Shown here piece by piece: positions 34,848-42,686 of a stretch of DNA of 64,000 bases (the stretch's first letter is position 1; each line of letters begins with the position of its first letter). The notes beneath the pieces were generated by a model. The model did not search any database. It was not told the origin of the DNA and saw only the letters and a program-made list of their open reading frames with translations. The translations under genes and the position numbers were made by a program. The DNA comes from Sporolactobacillus sp. Y61 (GTDB lineage: Bacteria; Bacillota; Bacilli; Bacillales; Sporolactobacillaceae), in assembly GCF_040529185.1 (NCBI RefSeq), contig NZ_CP159510.1, positions 2,480,001 to 2,544,000 of the forward strand, given 5' to 3'.

Positions 34848-35741
34848 CTAATTTTCCTCACTCATCCATAAAGAAGGTTTATTCTTCTCTTTTTTCACCA
34901 GATAGTACATGATTTCTTCAAGGTTTGGCCGCTCAAGGTGAATATTTGATTTTGAAACCAGTGATTGAGCTGTCGCCGTTTCAATAAAGGCTTCAAAACC
35001 AAGTGGCGTTTTGTTGAAGGCAATCGGTTTACAGGAGAGAACATCGGAAGCAGCGTTTTTCGGTCCTTTAACAAGTAAATAGGATTCAAGCAGTTCATCG
35101 GTCTCCATACTGGCTGCAATCTTCCCATCAAGAATAAAGGTGATATAATCAGCGACCTTCTCCAGATCAGTCGTGATATGCGTCGAGAAGAAAATGGCTT
35201 TATTTTCATCCTGAATCACCTCCATCAGGACATCAAGAAGCTCCCTTCTGAACACCGGATCCAGACCGGACGTCGGCTCATCCATAATAATCAGTTCCGC
35301 ATGATGGGACAATGCGATCGCCAGGGCGAACTTCATCTTTGTTCCTTTTGAAAAATCTTTCATCTTTTTGTCCAGCGGGACATCGAACTTGTCGATATAA
35401 TGATAAAAAAGCTGATCATCCCATTGCGTGTAAAAAGGTGCGATCACTTTTTTATTTTTATCTGCTGTCAGATGCTCAAAAAACACATCCTGATCATACA
35501 CAAAACCGATTCTGTCTTTTATCCCCTTCATATTACGGTCCATGGGTTCTCCGAACAGACGGATTTCGCCGCTGTCGATATGCATCAGATCCATGATGCA
35601 GCGAATAGTCGTACTCTTGCCAGCTCCATTCGGTCCAATGAAACCCATGATGAATCCCTTTTTCAGAGAAAAGCTGACATCACGAAGTGCAAAATCTTTG
35701 AATGATTTGTTCACCTGGCTTAGTTCTAAAATATTCTCCAT
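34848..35741 (-). CDS. ABC transporter ATP-binding protein
   Basis: ATPase of 297 residues. Walker A is GPNGAGKST. The signature is unusual, FSKGTKMKFALA instead of LSGGQ, as in YtrB/BcrA-like exporters. Walker B is LIIMDEPTSGLDP, and the H-loop is STH. A C-terminal extension of about 80 residues follows the core. The ATG at 35741 is preferred, with GAGGTG 8 bases upstream. It is 6 bp after the GntR gene, in one operon with it and the permease. Confidence 0.88.
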   Translation of the reverse strand: MENILELSQVNKSFKDFALRDVSFSLKKGFIMGFIGPNGAGKSTTIRCIMDLMHIDSGEIRLFGEPMDRNMKGIKDRIGFVYDQDVFFEHLTADKNKKVIAPFYTQWDDQLFYHYIDKFDVPLDKKMKDFSKGTKMKFALAIALSHHAELIIMDEPTSGLDPVFRRELLDVLMEVIQDENKAIFFSTHITTDLEKVADYITFILDGKIAASMETDELLESYLLVKGPKNAASDVLSCKPIAFNKTPLGFEAFIETATAQSLVSKSNIHLERPNLEEIMYYLVKKEKNKPSLWMSEEN

Positions 35742-35747
35742 TTTCAT

Positions 35748-36116
35748 TCACCTCTTCATTTCTCTGATCATCCTGACGAGCTGTTCCTTATCAATGTTGA
35801 AGGATTCGCAGTCTCGCACGATTTCACTCAGCCGTGCTCTGACCTCACTCAGCTTTTTTTTACGTAATTGATCCTTATCCTGTCGGCTGATGAACGAGCC
35901 CTTACCCGGAATGGTAAAGATATATCCCTCCTTTTCCAGTTCTTCATAGGCTCTTTTTGTCGTGATGACACTGACTTTCAATGTTTTTGCGAGGATCCGG
36001 ATTGAGGGAAGCGGCTGATGATCAAGCATCTGCCCATTCAGAATCTGAGCTGTGATCTGCTCTTTAATCTGCCGATAGATCGGCTGATCTGTTGTATGGC
36101 TGAGAATAATATCCAT
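35748..36116 (-). CDS. GntR-family regulator, YtrA-like
   Basis: A short GntR repressor of 122 residues. The winged helix (PIYRQIKEQITAQILNGQMLDHQPLPSIRILAKTLKVSVITTKRAYEELEKEGYI) is followed by only a small helical tail, as in the YtrA subfamily that controls ABC transporter operons. The ATG at 36116 has AGGTG upstream. A perfect operator-like palindrome lies 20 bp upstream, suggesting autoregulation of the whole operon. Confidence 0.9.
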   Translation of the reverse strand: MDIILSHTTDQPIYRQIKEQITAQILNGQMLDHQPLPSIRILAKTLKVSVITTKRAYEELEKEGYIFTIPGKGSFISRQDKDQLRKKKLSEVRARLSEIVRDCESFNIDKEQLVRMIREMKR

Positions 36117-36136
36117 AGGCAACACCTATCGTATAT

Positions 36137-36161
36137 ACTGTATATGTTCAATATATACAGT
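36137..36161. promoter_or_regulatory. Operator palindrome for the GntR regulator
   Basis: Perfect 9-bp arms ACTGTATAT and ATATACAGT separated by GTTCAAT, directly upstream of the GntR-ABC operon. A further GTATATAC half lies at 36131-36138. Position and symmetry fit autorepression. The inducing ligand is unknown. Confidence 0.7.
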
Positions 36162-36295
36162 TAGGCTGATGATGTCAATATCATTTTTACAGCTGGTCTT
36201 TACTTACAGCAGAATACCCGGCCATAAATTATTATGAATCTGATACCTGATCGTGCTAAGATATTCTTATTGAGAAGACTGATGAGGTGAACCAC

Positions 36296-37423
36296 ATGGA
36301 AAGTCTGGAGTGGATGGGGAAAATTACGTTAATGGACGGCATCATTTCCTGCTCCATTATTCTTGTATTTTTTATCATGGTATTTATACTGCAAAAATAC
36401 ATCCCAAATTTATTAACAAAGCTGAGTCGTGGTAAAATCGATGATAAGCTGATTTCAGCTTTACGGAAACCCGTTGTTCTTATTTTAATCACTACAGGAA
36501 TCTTTCTTGCCCTCTCCTTCCTTCCTGTACCACGAAACTGGCGAACGCTTTTCTCTCTTTTTTACAAATCGATCGCCACTTTTTCTATTGGATGGGGTTT
36601 CTATATCCTTTCCGGATCGATCGGAATTTTTTTCAATCACATGGGAACGCGATACGATCTTCAGTTCAATGATATTGTCATCCCGTTCCTGTCCAGAATC
36701 GCCAAATTTCTTGTTGTTGTTATGACCCTGTTCATGATTCTTGATCAGTGGAATTATCATGTGACCGGTCTGATTACCGGCCTCGGTATAGGGGGGCTGG
36801 CTGTTGCGATGGCTGCCAAGGACACGCTCAGTAACCTGTTCGGCGGTTTCGTCATTATTACCGACGCCCCATTTACCATAGGTGACCTGATCCATTCGGG
36901 TAATATCGAGGGATTTGTTGAAGATATTAATTTCAGGTCAACCCGGATCAGAACACTGGATCAGGCACTTGTCACGGTGCCTAATTCCACGCTGGCCAAT
37001 CAGCCGATCACGAACCTGTCGAAGATCGGAAAACGTCGGGTATATCTGACCATTCCTCTTGATCTTGAAACGCAGGAAAAGAAGGTCGATCTTTGTATTC
37101 GCCGTATACGAAAGATGCTCATTCAGGATACGTTAGTAGATCCGGAAGATGTAATGGTTTATCTGGACCAGATTACTTCTTCCGGTATTAAACTGATGGT
37201 ACACTTTTATGTAAAAACTCCGGACTTTAAAGTATGGATGGAGTCAAAAGAAAAGTATAATTTATCCATTTTGAATATACTGAAGGAGGAAGGCATTGAT
37301 CTGGCTACAGACCGTTCACGGATAGTATTTGATGCGGCTGAAGAAAAACGGTTTACAGATCGTGAAAAGCAGGAGTCAAATGATTCAGGGGATCGCAGGC
37401 GCTCACGTGATCATCATATTTGA
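36296..37423 (+). CDS. MscS-family mechanosensitive channel
   Basis: A small-conductance mechanosensitive channel homologue of 375 residues. It has N-terminal membrane helices, pore helix region GLGIGGLAVAMAAKDTLSNLFGGFVIITDAPFTIGD, beta-domain RSTRIRTLDQALVTVPNSTLANQPITN and a C-terminal alpha/beta domain. It resembles the YhdY-type Bacillus channels. GAGGTG lies upstream of the ATG at 36296. It is divergent from the GntR operon. Confidence 0.9.
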   Translation: MESLEWMGKITLMDGIISCSIILVFFIMVFILQKYIPNLLTKLSRGKIDDKLISALRKPVVLILITTGIFLALSFLPVPRNWRTLFSLFYKSIATFSIGWGFYILSGSIGIFFNHMGTRYDLQFNDIVIPFLSRIAKFLVVVMTLFMILDQWNYHVTGLITGLGIGGLAVAMAAKDTLSNLFGGFVIITDAPFTIGDLIHSGNIEGFVEDINFRSTRIRTLDQALVTVPNSTLANQPITNLSKIGKRRVYLTIPLDLETQEKKVDLCIRRIRKMLIQDTLVDPEDVMVYLDQITSSGIKLMVHFYVKTPDFKVWMESKEKYNLSILNILKEEGIDLATDRSRIVFDAAEEKRFTDREKQESNDSGDRRRSRDHHI

Positions 37424-37510
37424 AGAAAAAAGGACCGACCGGGAGTATCCGAGTCCTTGTTTTCTGATGACATTCCTGGAAAAAATTCATACTTTTTTAA
37501 AAATATAAGC

Positions 37511-37550
37511 AAAGGAAAGCGGGACAATGCGTTCATCCCCGCTTTCCTTT
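37511..37550 (-). terminator. Hairpin after the HPr-like gene
   Basis: AAAGGAAAGCGGG (37511-37523) pairs with CCCGCTTTCCTTT (37538-37550) in a perfect stem. It ends transcription from the HPr-like gene and perhaps also from the MscS gene. A weaker hairpin lies at 37430-37455. The minus-strand T tract is short. Confidence 0.6.
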
Positions 37551-37560
37551 CTGTTTCATG

Positions 37561-37875
37561 TCATTTTTCCTGTCGGTACAGTCCCGGATTTTCTCTTGCA
37601 TTTTCTTCAGATATTTTAATGGAACCCTTGATCTTCTGATATAAAAGATCGGCATTTTCTCCTTCAATGACGAGAAGAATTTCTTTACTTTTAATCATCG
37701 ATAAATCACGAATAGTTTTGGGTAAATCATTTATAGAAATAGTTTTATCTCCTGATGAAAAATACGCGGTACATTCACTTTTCCTGATAATCTCATACAG
37801 GCGAAGTGCATGCCTCAGGGTGAGAGCACTCATGGATTTCATGGGAACTTTGATCGAAACAATCTGTTTTGTCAT
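37561..37875 (-). CDS. HPr-like protein lacking the phospho-histidine (tentative)
   Basis: A 104-residue protein whose pattern (KQIVSIKV, MSALTLRHALRLYEIIRKSECTAYFSSGDKTISINDLPKTIRDL, KEILLVIEGENADLLYQKI) follows the beta-alpha-beta layout of HPr/Crh. The HPr active-site stretch HARPA is not conserved, and the regulatory Ser46 position is not Ser. A short charged tail follows. It might be a non-phosphorylatable HPr-fold regulator; the family assignment is by eye only. The ATG at 37875 is chosen with AGGAG 12 bases upstream; a TTG at 37884 is possible. Confidence 0.5.
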   Translation of the reverse strand: MTKQIVSIKVPMKSMSALTLRHALRLYEIIRKSECTAYFSSGDKTISINDLPKTIRDLSMIKSKEILLVIEGENADLLYQKIKGSIKISEENARENPGLYRQEK

Positions 37876-38065
37876 CGTTAACAATCACTCCTTGCTCATT
37901 TTCTCTGCGCACTATTTCCTTTTTATTATAGGTCATTCCTGATGTTGAGAGAAGGTAAAAAATGCCGGTATGTTGAAGAAAAGCCTGCAAAAGCCGGACC
38001 TCTGTTGGCTGATCCTCAGTTGCACGTACACCATCGTCCATAGAATGTTACAGGTTTTATCGCAT

Positions 38066-38103
38066 AAAAAGAGGCTTTCCTGTTTGTTTGGGAAAGCCTC
38101 TTT
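38066..38103 (-). terminator. Terminator of the ABC exporter operon
   Basis: Near-perfect stem AAAGAGGCTTTCC with GGAAAGCCTCTTT around a T/G loop, followed on the minus strand by five T. It is 33 bp after the stop. Confidence 0.9.
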
Positions 38104-38135
38104 CTGGTGAACAACCCTGATGCGCAGAATTTGAA

Positions 38136-39932
38136 TCATTGCATCAGCGAAGTCCCCTTTGCCATCCGACCGTGCTGTAACTGATACATCTTATAATAGA
38201 GCCCTTTCTCCTTCAATAAAGACTGGTGAGTCCCCCGCTCCACAATTTCACCCTGGTGAAGGACAAGAATCTGATCCGCGTCCTGAATAGTGGAAAGGCG
38301 GTGTGCAATCGCAATTGTTGTTCTCCCTCTGCGCATTTTTTCCAGAGCAGATTGAATCGCTTCTTCCGTTTCTGTATCCACACTCGCAGTTGCTTCGTCA
38401 AGCACCAGGATCTTCGGATTGAGGGCCATTGTCCGGGCAAAGGAGAGCAGCTGTCGTTGTCCGCTTGAGAATGTCGCTCCTCTTTCTCCGATTACTTCAT
38501 GATATTTGTCCGGGAGTTTTTCAATAAACTGATCCGCCTGAACGAATTTTGCTGCCTTTTTCACTGCATCATCAGAAACCTGATGACTGAGCCTGATGTT
38601 GTCGGCAACATCACCCACGAACATGAACGAATCCTGAAGAACCAGACCAATCCTGTTGCGCAGTTCATTGTCCGAAAAAGTGGGTAATGGCTTTCCATCG
38701 ATATATATATCACCATGTATGACAGGATAAAAGCGCATCAACAGATTGATGATGGAGCTTTTCCCGCTCCCGGTATGTCCGACCAGCGCAACCGTTTCAC
38801 CAGGATTCGCTGTAAAAGTAATATTTTTCAATATGTCCGTTGTACCATCATAAGAGAACGTGACATGTCGAAATTCTACTTTACCCTCTCTGATCGAAGG
38901 AGATTCGGTTCCTATTTGTACCGGAGCCATTCGGTCATCATCAAGCAGCCCGAAAACACGTTCAGCCGAAACAAGTGCCTGCTGGAAAATGTTTAACTGC
39001 TGCATGATCGTATTGACCGGATCAAAGAATCGATCAAGATAATTTATAAAGGCATATAAAACGCCAATTTGAACAACATGGTCAAATGACTGAATGCCAA
39101 AGAAACTGAGGATCATCATCAGTCCGATCAGATAAACGGAATACACGGCGGAGCGAAGCATCAAAGCATTCAGGCGAACACTTTTCAGCATGGCTGATTT
39201 ATGGTCGGCGTTAATCTTTCCAAATTCCCGGCGCAGTCTTCTCTCCTGACGCATCGCCTGAATCATGGCCATACCCTGGAGGGATTCATTAAGTTTTGCA
39301 TTCAGTTGGCTGAGCTTGACGCGAGTCGTTCGATAGACTTTCGAACTCAGTTTCCCATATATCCATGTGAGTCCTGTCAGGAACGGCATTAAGATCAGGC
39401 AGATGAGTGCCAGCCGTACATCGAGGATAAACATCCCGACAAAAATACCGATGATCATGATCCCGCTGCTGATGAATGCGGAGAGCACACTGACATAAAG
39501 CTCCTTGATCGCTTCCGTATCATTAGTGATTCGTGAGACAAGACTTCCGCCTGGAGTCTGATCAAAGAAGGTCAGCCCTAGATACTGAACTTTACTGAAA
39601 ACGTCTACTCGCATTTTTTGAATTACATTCAGTGCAATCTTCTGAAAAGAGAGAAGCTGAAAATAGTTAAACAGGGCGGAAATGGCATATAATCCAATAA
39701 ATCCTGCCGCGAGAAGCGTGAGTGGTCCCCAGGGAAAGTGGCGCGGCGTCAAATAATCATCAATAAATATTTTCATGATAATCGGGCCAAAAACATCGGC
39801 TGCAGTAGCGATGAGCAGCATCCCGAATGCTAGTGCCAGACTTTTTTTAAAATCCATAAGATACGCAATCAGGCGCCTCATCACATGTTTATCTGCCCGA
39901 TGCTTCTGTTGCCGGACGAGCTCAGCTCTCAT
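38136..39932 (-). CDS. ABC exporter half-transporter, BmrD/YheH-like
   Basis: A fused membrane domain plus ATPase of 598 residues. Six membrane helices (about 20-300), then Walker A GHTGSGKSS, signature FSSGQRQLLSFARTM and Walker B ILVLDEATASVD. It has the N-terminal extension RQQKHRADKHVMRRLIAYLMDFK typical of the second subunit of heterodimeric exporters. It overlaps the upstream half-transporter by 11 bases, so the two are coupled. The probable role is drug or toxic-compound export. Confidence 0.92.
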   Translation of the reverse strand: MRAELVRQQKHRADKHVMRRLIAYLMDFKKSLALAFGMLLIATAADVFGPIIMKIFIDDYLTPRHFPWGPLTLLAAGFIGLYAISALFNYFQLLSFQKIALNVIQKMRVDVFSKVQYLGLTFFDQTPGGSLVSRITNDTEAIKELYVSVLSAFISSGIMIIGIFVGMFILDVRLALICLILMPFLTGLTWIYGKLSSKVYRTTRVKLSQLNAKLNESLQGMAMIQAMRQERRLRREFGKINADHKSAMLKSVRLNALMLRSAVYSVYLIGLMMILSFFGIQSFDHVVQIGVLYAFINYLDRFFDPVNTIMQQLNIFQQALVSAERVFGLLDDDRMAPVQIGTESPSIREGKVEFRHVTFSYDGTTDILKNITFTANPGETVALVGHTGSGKSSIINLLMRFYPVIHGDIYIDGKPLPTFSDNELRNRIGLVLQDSFMFVGDVADNIRLSHQVSDDAVKKAAKFVQADQFIEKLPDKYHEVIGERGATFSSGQRQLLSFARTMALNPKILVLDEATASVDTETEEAIQSALEKMRRGRTTIAIAHRLSTIQDADQILVLHQGEIVERGTHQSLLKEKGLYYKMYQLQHGRMAKGTSLMQ

Positions 39933-41685
39933 CTGATTTCCCCCCTTCTGTTACCTGTGATTCAAGCTGCTGGTGAGCATACATTTCTGCATACCAGCCG
40001 CCCTGTTCTAACAATTCCTCATGATTACCGTGTTCAGTGATAGACCCCTCACTTAAGACAATAATCAGATCCGCATGTTCCACTGCACTGAGCCGGTGAG
40101 CAGATATCAATGTGGTCTTGTTTTTACGTTCTTTTTTCAGTGCCTGTAGAATAGCTACTTCCGTTCGTGCATCGACAGCGGATAATGAATCATCAAAAAT
40201 CAGAATTTCCGGATCTGCGAGGAGTGCACGGGCAATGGAGACGCGTTGTTTCTGCCCCCCGGACAGAGTGACGCCACGTTCACCGACCACCGTTTTATAG
40301 CCATCGGGAAAATTCAGAATATCATCATGAATATTGGCTAATTTTGCCGCATGTTCGACTTCGGCTTGTGTTGCCTCCGGCCTGGCAAAAGCGATGTTCT
40401 CAGCAATAGTCGCTGAAAACAGGATATGATCCTGAGGGACATAACCGATTGCACTTCTTAATGCATTAAGTGTCACATTTCGGATGGGTACGCCGCCAAT
40501 TTCAATACTGCCATTCTGCAGATCGAATTCCCGCAGCAGTAAACGGAGCATCGTTGTTTTCCCTGCACCGGTTTTACCCACGATGCCCAGCGTCTCCCCC
40601 TGCTTCAGGGAGAACTTTATCCGGTTTAATGCGGGACGATCGTTTCCGGGATATCGGAACGACTGAATGTCATATCGGATATCACCGGTTGGGACAACGG
40701 CTGAAGCCCCTTCAATATCCGTTATTTCCGGTTTGACCGCAAGCAGGCGCCTGATCCGGTCGTAAGATGCACTTCCACGCTCGACAACATTAAAGAGAAA
40801 CCCAAAAGCAAGCATGGGCCAGACCATCCGACCAAGATAGAGTGTAAAACTGGTTAACAGACCTATGGTCAGTGTACCGTTAATCACGAACCCGGATCCA
40901 AATGCCAGCGCGAGAAAAAAGCACAGTGCCACAATGAATGTAATTGTCGGATCAAACAGCGAGTCAATTCTGGCAACAGCCAGATTTTTATTCACCACAT
41001 CTTTGGATGCTTTACGAAACATATTGATTTGTGCTTTTTCTTCACCGAATGCTTTGATTACGCGAACTCCCGATACATTTTCCTGCACTTTGTCATTCAG
41101 GCCTGAGAAAGCCTCCTGTGCAGACCCGAACCGTTTATGTAGCTGTGAACCATAATACATGGTCAGGACAACCATGACCGGCATGGGCAATAAAGCGATG
41201 ATCGTCAGTTTCCAGCTGATCAGTACGGACATGGTAACAATCACCATGGCTCCCATAGTCAGTGAATCGACAAGGGTCAGAATTCCTTCTCCTGCGGCAC
41301 CCTGCACGGCATTAATATCATTTGTCGCGTGTGCCATCAGGTCACCAATTCTCCTTTTCTGATAAAAGTTTGGAGATAATCTGGTGAAATGTTTATACAG
41401 ATCATTACGCAGCTGGTTAGCCAGAATGATGGATGAACCAAAGATCAGCTGCCTCCAGATATAGCCTGTGAAATAATAAACAACCCCGACAAGGACCAGA
41501 AAAAGGATCCACTTTACGAGCATGATCGGAGTCAGACTTCCGTTTTTCATATCGTCAACAACGATTCCGACGACATATGGCGGGATCAGGGACAGGAAAC
41601 TGGAAGCCATGAGGAACAGGATTCCAAACAGATATTTATATTTTTCCTGTTTAAAAAACCACCATAAATCAATAAATATTCGCAA
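39922..41685 (-). CDS. ABC exporter half-transporter, BmrC/YheI-like
   Basis: A partner half-transporter of 587 residues: membrane domain, Walker A GKTGAGKTT, signature LSGGQKQRVSIARAL and Walker B ILIFDDSLSAVD. The residue after Walker B is Asp rather than Glu, i.e. the degenerate nucleotide site typical of heterodimeric exporters such as BmrCD/YheIH. I place the start at the TTG at 41685, because GGAGGGG lies 7 bases upstream and the product then begins with the family-like RIFIDLWWFFKQEKYKYLFG. An ATG at 41718 lacks a ribosome site. A leader ORF and terminator lie just upstream. Confidence 0.92.
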   Translation of the reverse strand: MRIFIDLWWFFKQEKYKYLFGILFLMASSFLSLIPPYVVGIVVDDMKNGSLTPIMLVKWILFLVLVGVVYYFTGYIWRQLIFGSSIILANQLRNDLYKHFTRLSPNFYQKRRIGDLMAHATNDINAVQGAAGEGILTLVDSLTMGAMVIVTMSVLISWKLTIIALLPMPVMVVLTMYYGSQLHKRFGSAQEAFSGLNDKVQENVSGVRVIKAFGEEKAQINMFRKASKDVVNKNLAVARIDSLFDPTITFIVALCFFLALAFGSGFVINGTLTIGLLTSFTLYLGRMVWPMLAFGFLFNVVERGSASYDRIRRLLAVKPEITDIEGASAVVPTGDIRYDIQSFRYPGNDRPALNRIKFSLKQGETLGIVGKTGAGKTTMLRLLLREFDLQNGSIEIGGVPIRNVTLNALRSAIGYVPQDHILFSATIAENIAFARPEATQAEVEHAAKLANIHDDILNFPDGYKTVVGERGVTLSGGQKQRVSIARALLADPEILIFDDSLSAVDARTEVAILQALKKERKNKTTLISAHRLSAVEHADLIIVLSEGSITEHGNHEELLEQGGWYAEMYAHQQLESQVTEGGKSDES

Positions 41686-41726
41686 TGCAACACCCCTCCT
41701 GAAACGCCCTTTAAACATTTACACAC

Positions 41727-41768
41727 AAAAAAACCGCAGGAGAAGAACTAACCCTCTTCTTCTGCGGG
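41727..41768 (-). terminator. Attenuator terminator before the ABC exporter genes
   Basis: On the minus strand CCCGCAGAAGAAGAGGG (41768-41752), a short loop and TCTTCTCCTGCGG (41746-41734) are followed by seven T. It lies between a 30-codon ORF and the first exporter gene with no other gene for it to end. The leader segment 41822-41835 can pair with its 5' arm (CTGC with GCAG, and CTTTTC with GAAGAG-type pairing), which would block the terminator. Confidence 0.8.
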
Positions 41769-41813
41769 AAATAAACAGTATCTGACAAATACAGCTACAG
41801 TTACGTTTATCTG

Positions 41814-41906
41814 TTATCCGGGCAGTGGAAAAGAGATGAGTGTCAGCTTATCACCAAATATCTTCATTCTATGGGCACCTGTACCCACGTTTATCTGAAT
41901 TTTCAT
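41814..41906 (-). CDS. Leader peptide of the ABC exporter operon (BmrB-like role)
   Basis: A 30-codon ORF: MKIQINVGTGAHRMKI, then FGDKLTLISFPLPG, then stop. The ATG at 41906 is preceded by GGAGGAGG with 9 bases spacing, a strong ribosome site. The product has no membrane helix and no recognisable domain. Its last third encodes the RNA segment that can compete for the downstream terminator. The arrangement matches the bmrB leader of bmrCD in B. subtilis, where ribosome stalling prevents termination. Function as a regulator is inferred from layout. Confidence 0.65.
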   Translation of the reverse strand: MKIQINVGTGAHRMKIFGDKLTLISFPLPG

Positions 41907-41940
41907 GACACTCATCCTCCTCCAACAAATCAATGCTCTC

Positions 41941-41969
41941 ATTATATAATCTAATTTCATTTTAGTAAA
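41941..41969 (-). promoter_or_regulatory. Promoter of leader peptide and ABC exporter
   Basis: The minus strand has TTTACT (41969-41964), a 17-bp spacer and TATAAT (41946-41941). Transcription would begin about 28 bases before the leader ORF. Confidence 0.7.
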
Positions 41970-41970
41970 T

Positions 41971-42010
41971 AAAAAAAGGGAAAAATCCAAATGGATTTTT
42001 CCCTTTTTTT
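41971..42010 (-). terminator. Terminator of hsp20
   Basis: Perfect 18-bp stem AAAAAAAGGGAAAAATCC with its complement, loop AAAT. It has T runs in both directions. It is 11 bp after the hsp20 stop and just upstream of the exporter promoter, insulating the two units. Confidence 0.93.
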
Positions 42011-42020
42011 AAATTTAAGC

Positions 42021-42455
42021 TTAATCAATGGAGATCTGTTTATTTTTCCTGCCAGATACTTCCCTTTTAGGAAGTATGACAGTGAGAACCCCATCCTTAA
42101 AAGAGGCTTTAATTTTTTCATCGTCAACATTATCCAGGGCGAATTTCCGGGCATATGAGCCGGAAGAACGTTCCTGACGGATAAAGCTTCCATCCTCTGC
42201 TTTTTCGTTCGATTCACGGGTACGCGACGCCTCAATGGTCAGTACACCCTGATCGAAATCAAGATGAATATTGTCTTTACTAAACCCCGGCAGATCGACT
42301 TTTACACTGTATTCATCCTTCTTCTCCGCAACATCGGCCGCAAAAGACTGAATACCCGGTGTTCTCATAAAATTACGTCCCCATTCGTCAAACCAGGAAG
42401 GCAGGAAATCAAAGAACCCATCATGATTTCTTTTTGTTGGATACAGATTTGCCAT
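42021..42455 (-). CDS. Small heat shock protein Hsp20
   Basis: An alpha-crystallin-type chaperone of 144 residues. The N-terminal arm is FFDFLPSWFDEWG, followed by the alpha-crystallin domain (EYSVKVDLPGFSKDNIHLDFDQGVLTIEA to ASFKDGVLTVILPKRE). The C-terminal IXI-type anchor is replaced by KQISID. The ATG at 42455 (or 42458) follows AAGGAGG. Two CtsR boxes and a consensus promoter lie upstream, so it should be heat-inducible. Confidence 0.93.
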   Translation of the reverse strand: MANLYPTKRNHDGFFDFLPSWFDEWGRNFMRTPGIQSFAADVAEKKDEYSVKVDLPGFSKDNIHLDFDQGVLTIEASRTRESNEKAEDGSFIRQERSSGSYARKFALDNVDDEKIKASFKDGVLTVILPKREVSGRKNKQISID

Positions 42456-42550
42456 CATACATTCCTCCTTGAATGTCGATAGGTCATATGATTCATTTTT
42501 CATAGCCCTATCTTTTAACCTCTTTATCATTGCCATCTCTTTACATTCTT

Positions 42551-42603
42551 ATTATAGCCTATTGGTCAAATAAGGTCAATGTTATATTTGACCTTTTTTG
42601 ACC
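42551..42603 (-). promoter_or_regulatory. hsp20 promoter with two CtsR operators
   Basis: The minus strand has TTGACC (42579-42574), 17 bp, and TATAAT (42556-42551). One CtsR box, GGTCAAATAAGGTCAAT (42564-42580, plus strand), covers the -35 and spacer. A second, in the opposite orientation (42587-42603; minus strand GGTCAAAAAAGGTCAAA), fits the consensus RGTCAAANANRGTCAAA exactly. Confidence 0.88.
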
Positions 42604-42686
42604 TTTAGATTTCTCCCGGCTGAAACTTTCTCACCAGTCCGATATAATGGAGAGGATCTCCTACGAAACAGAAAGGACTGTAAAAT

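Noticed and set aside
36485..36895. 136-codon minus-strand ORF inside the MscS gene
   Set aside because: Highly charged low-complexity translation antisense to a conserved channel gene.
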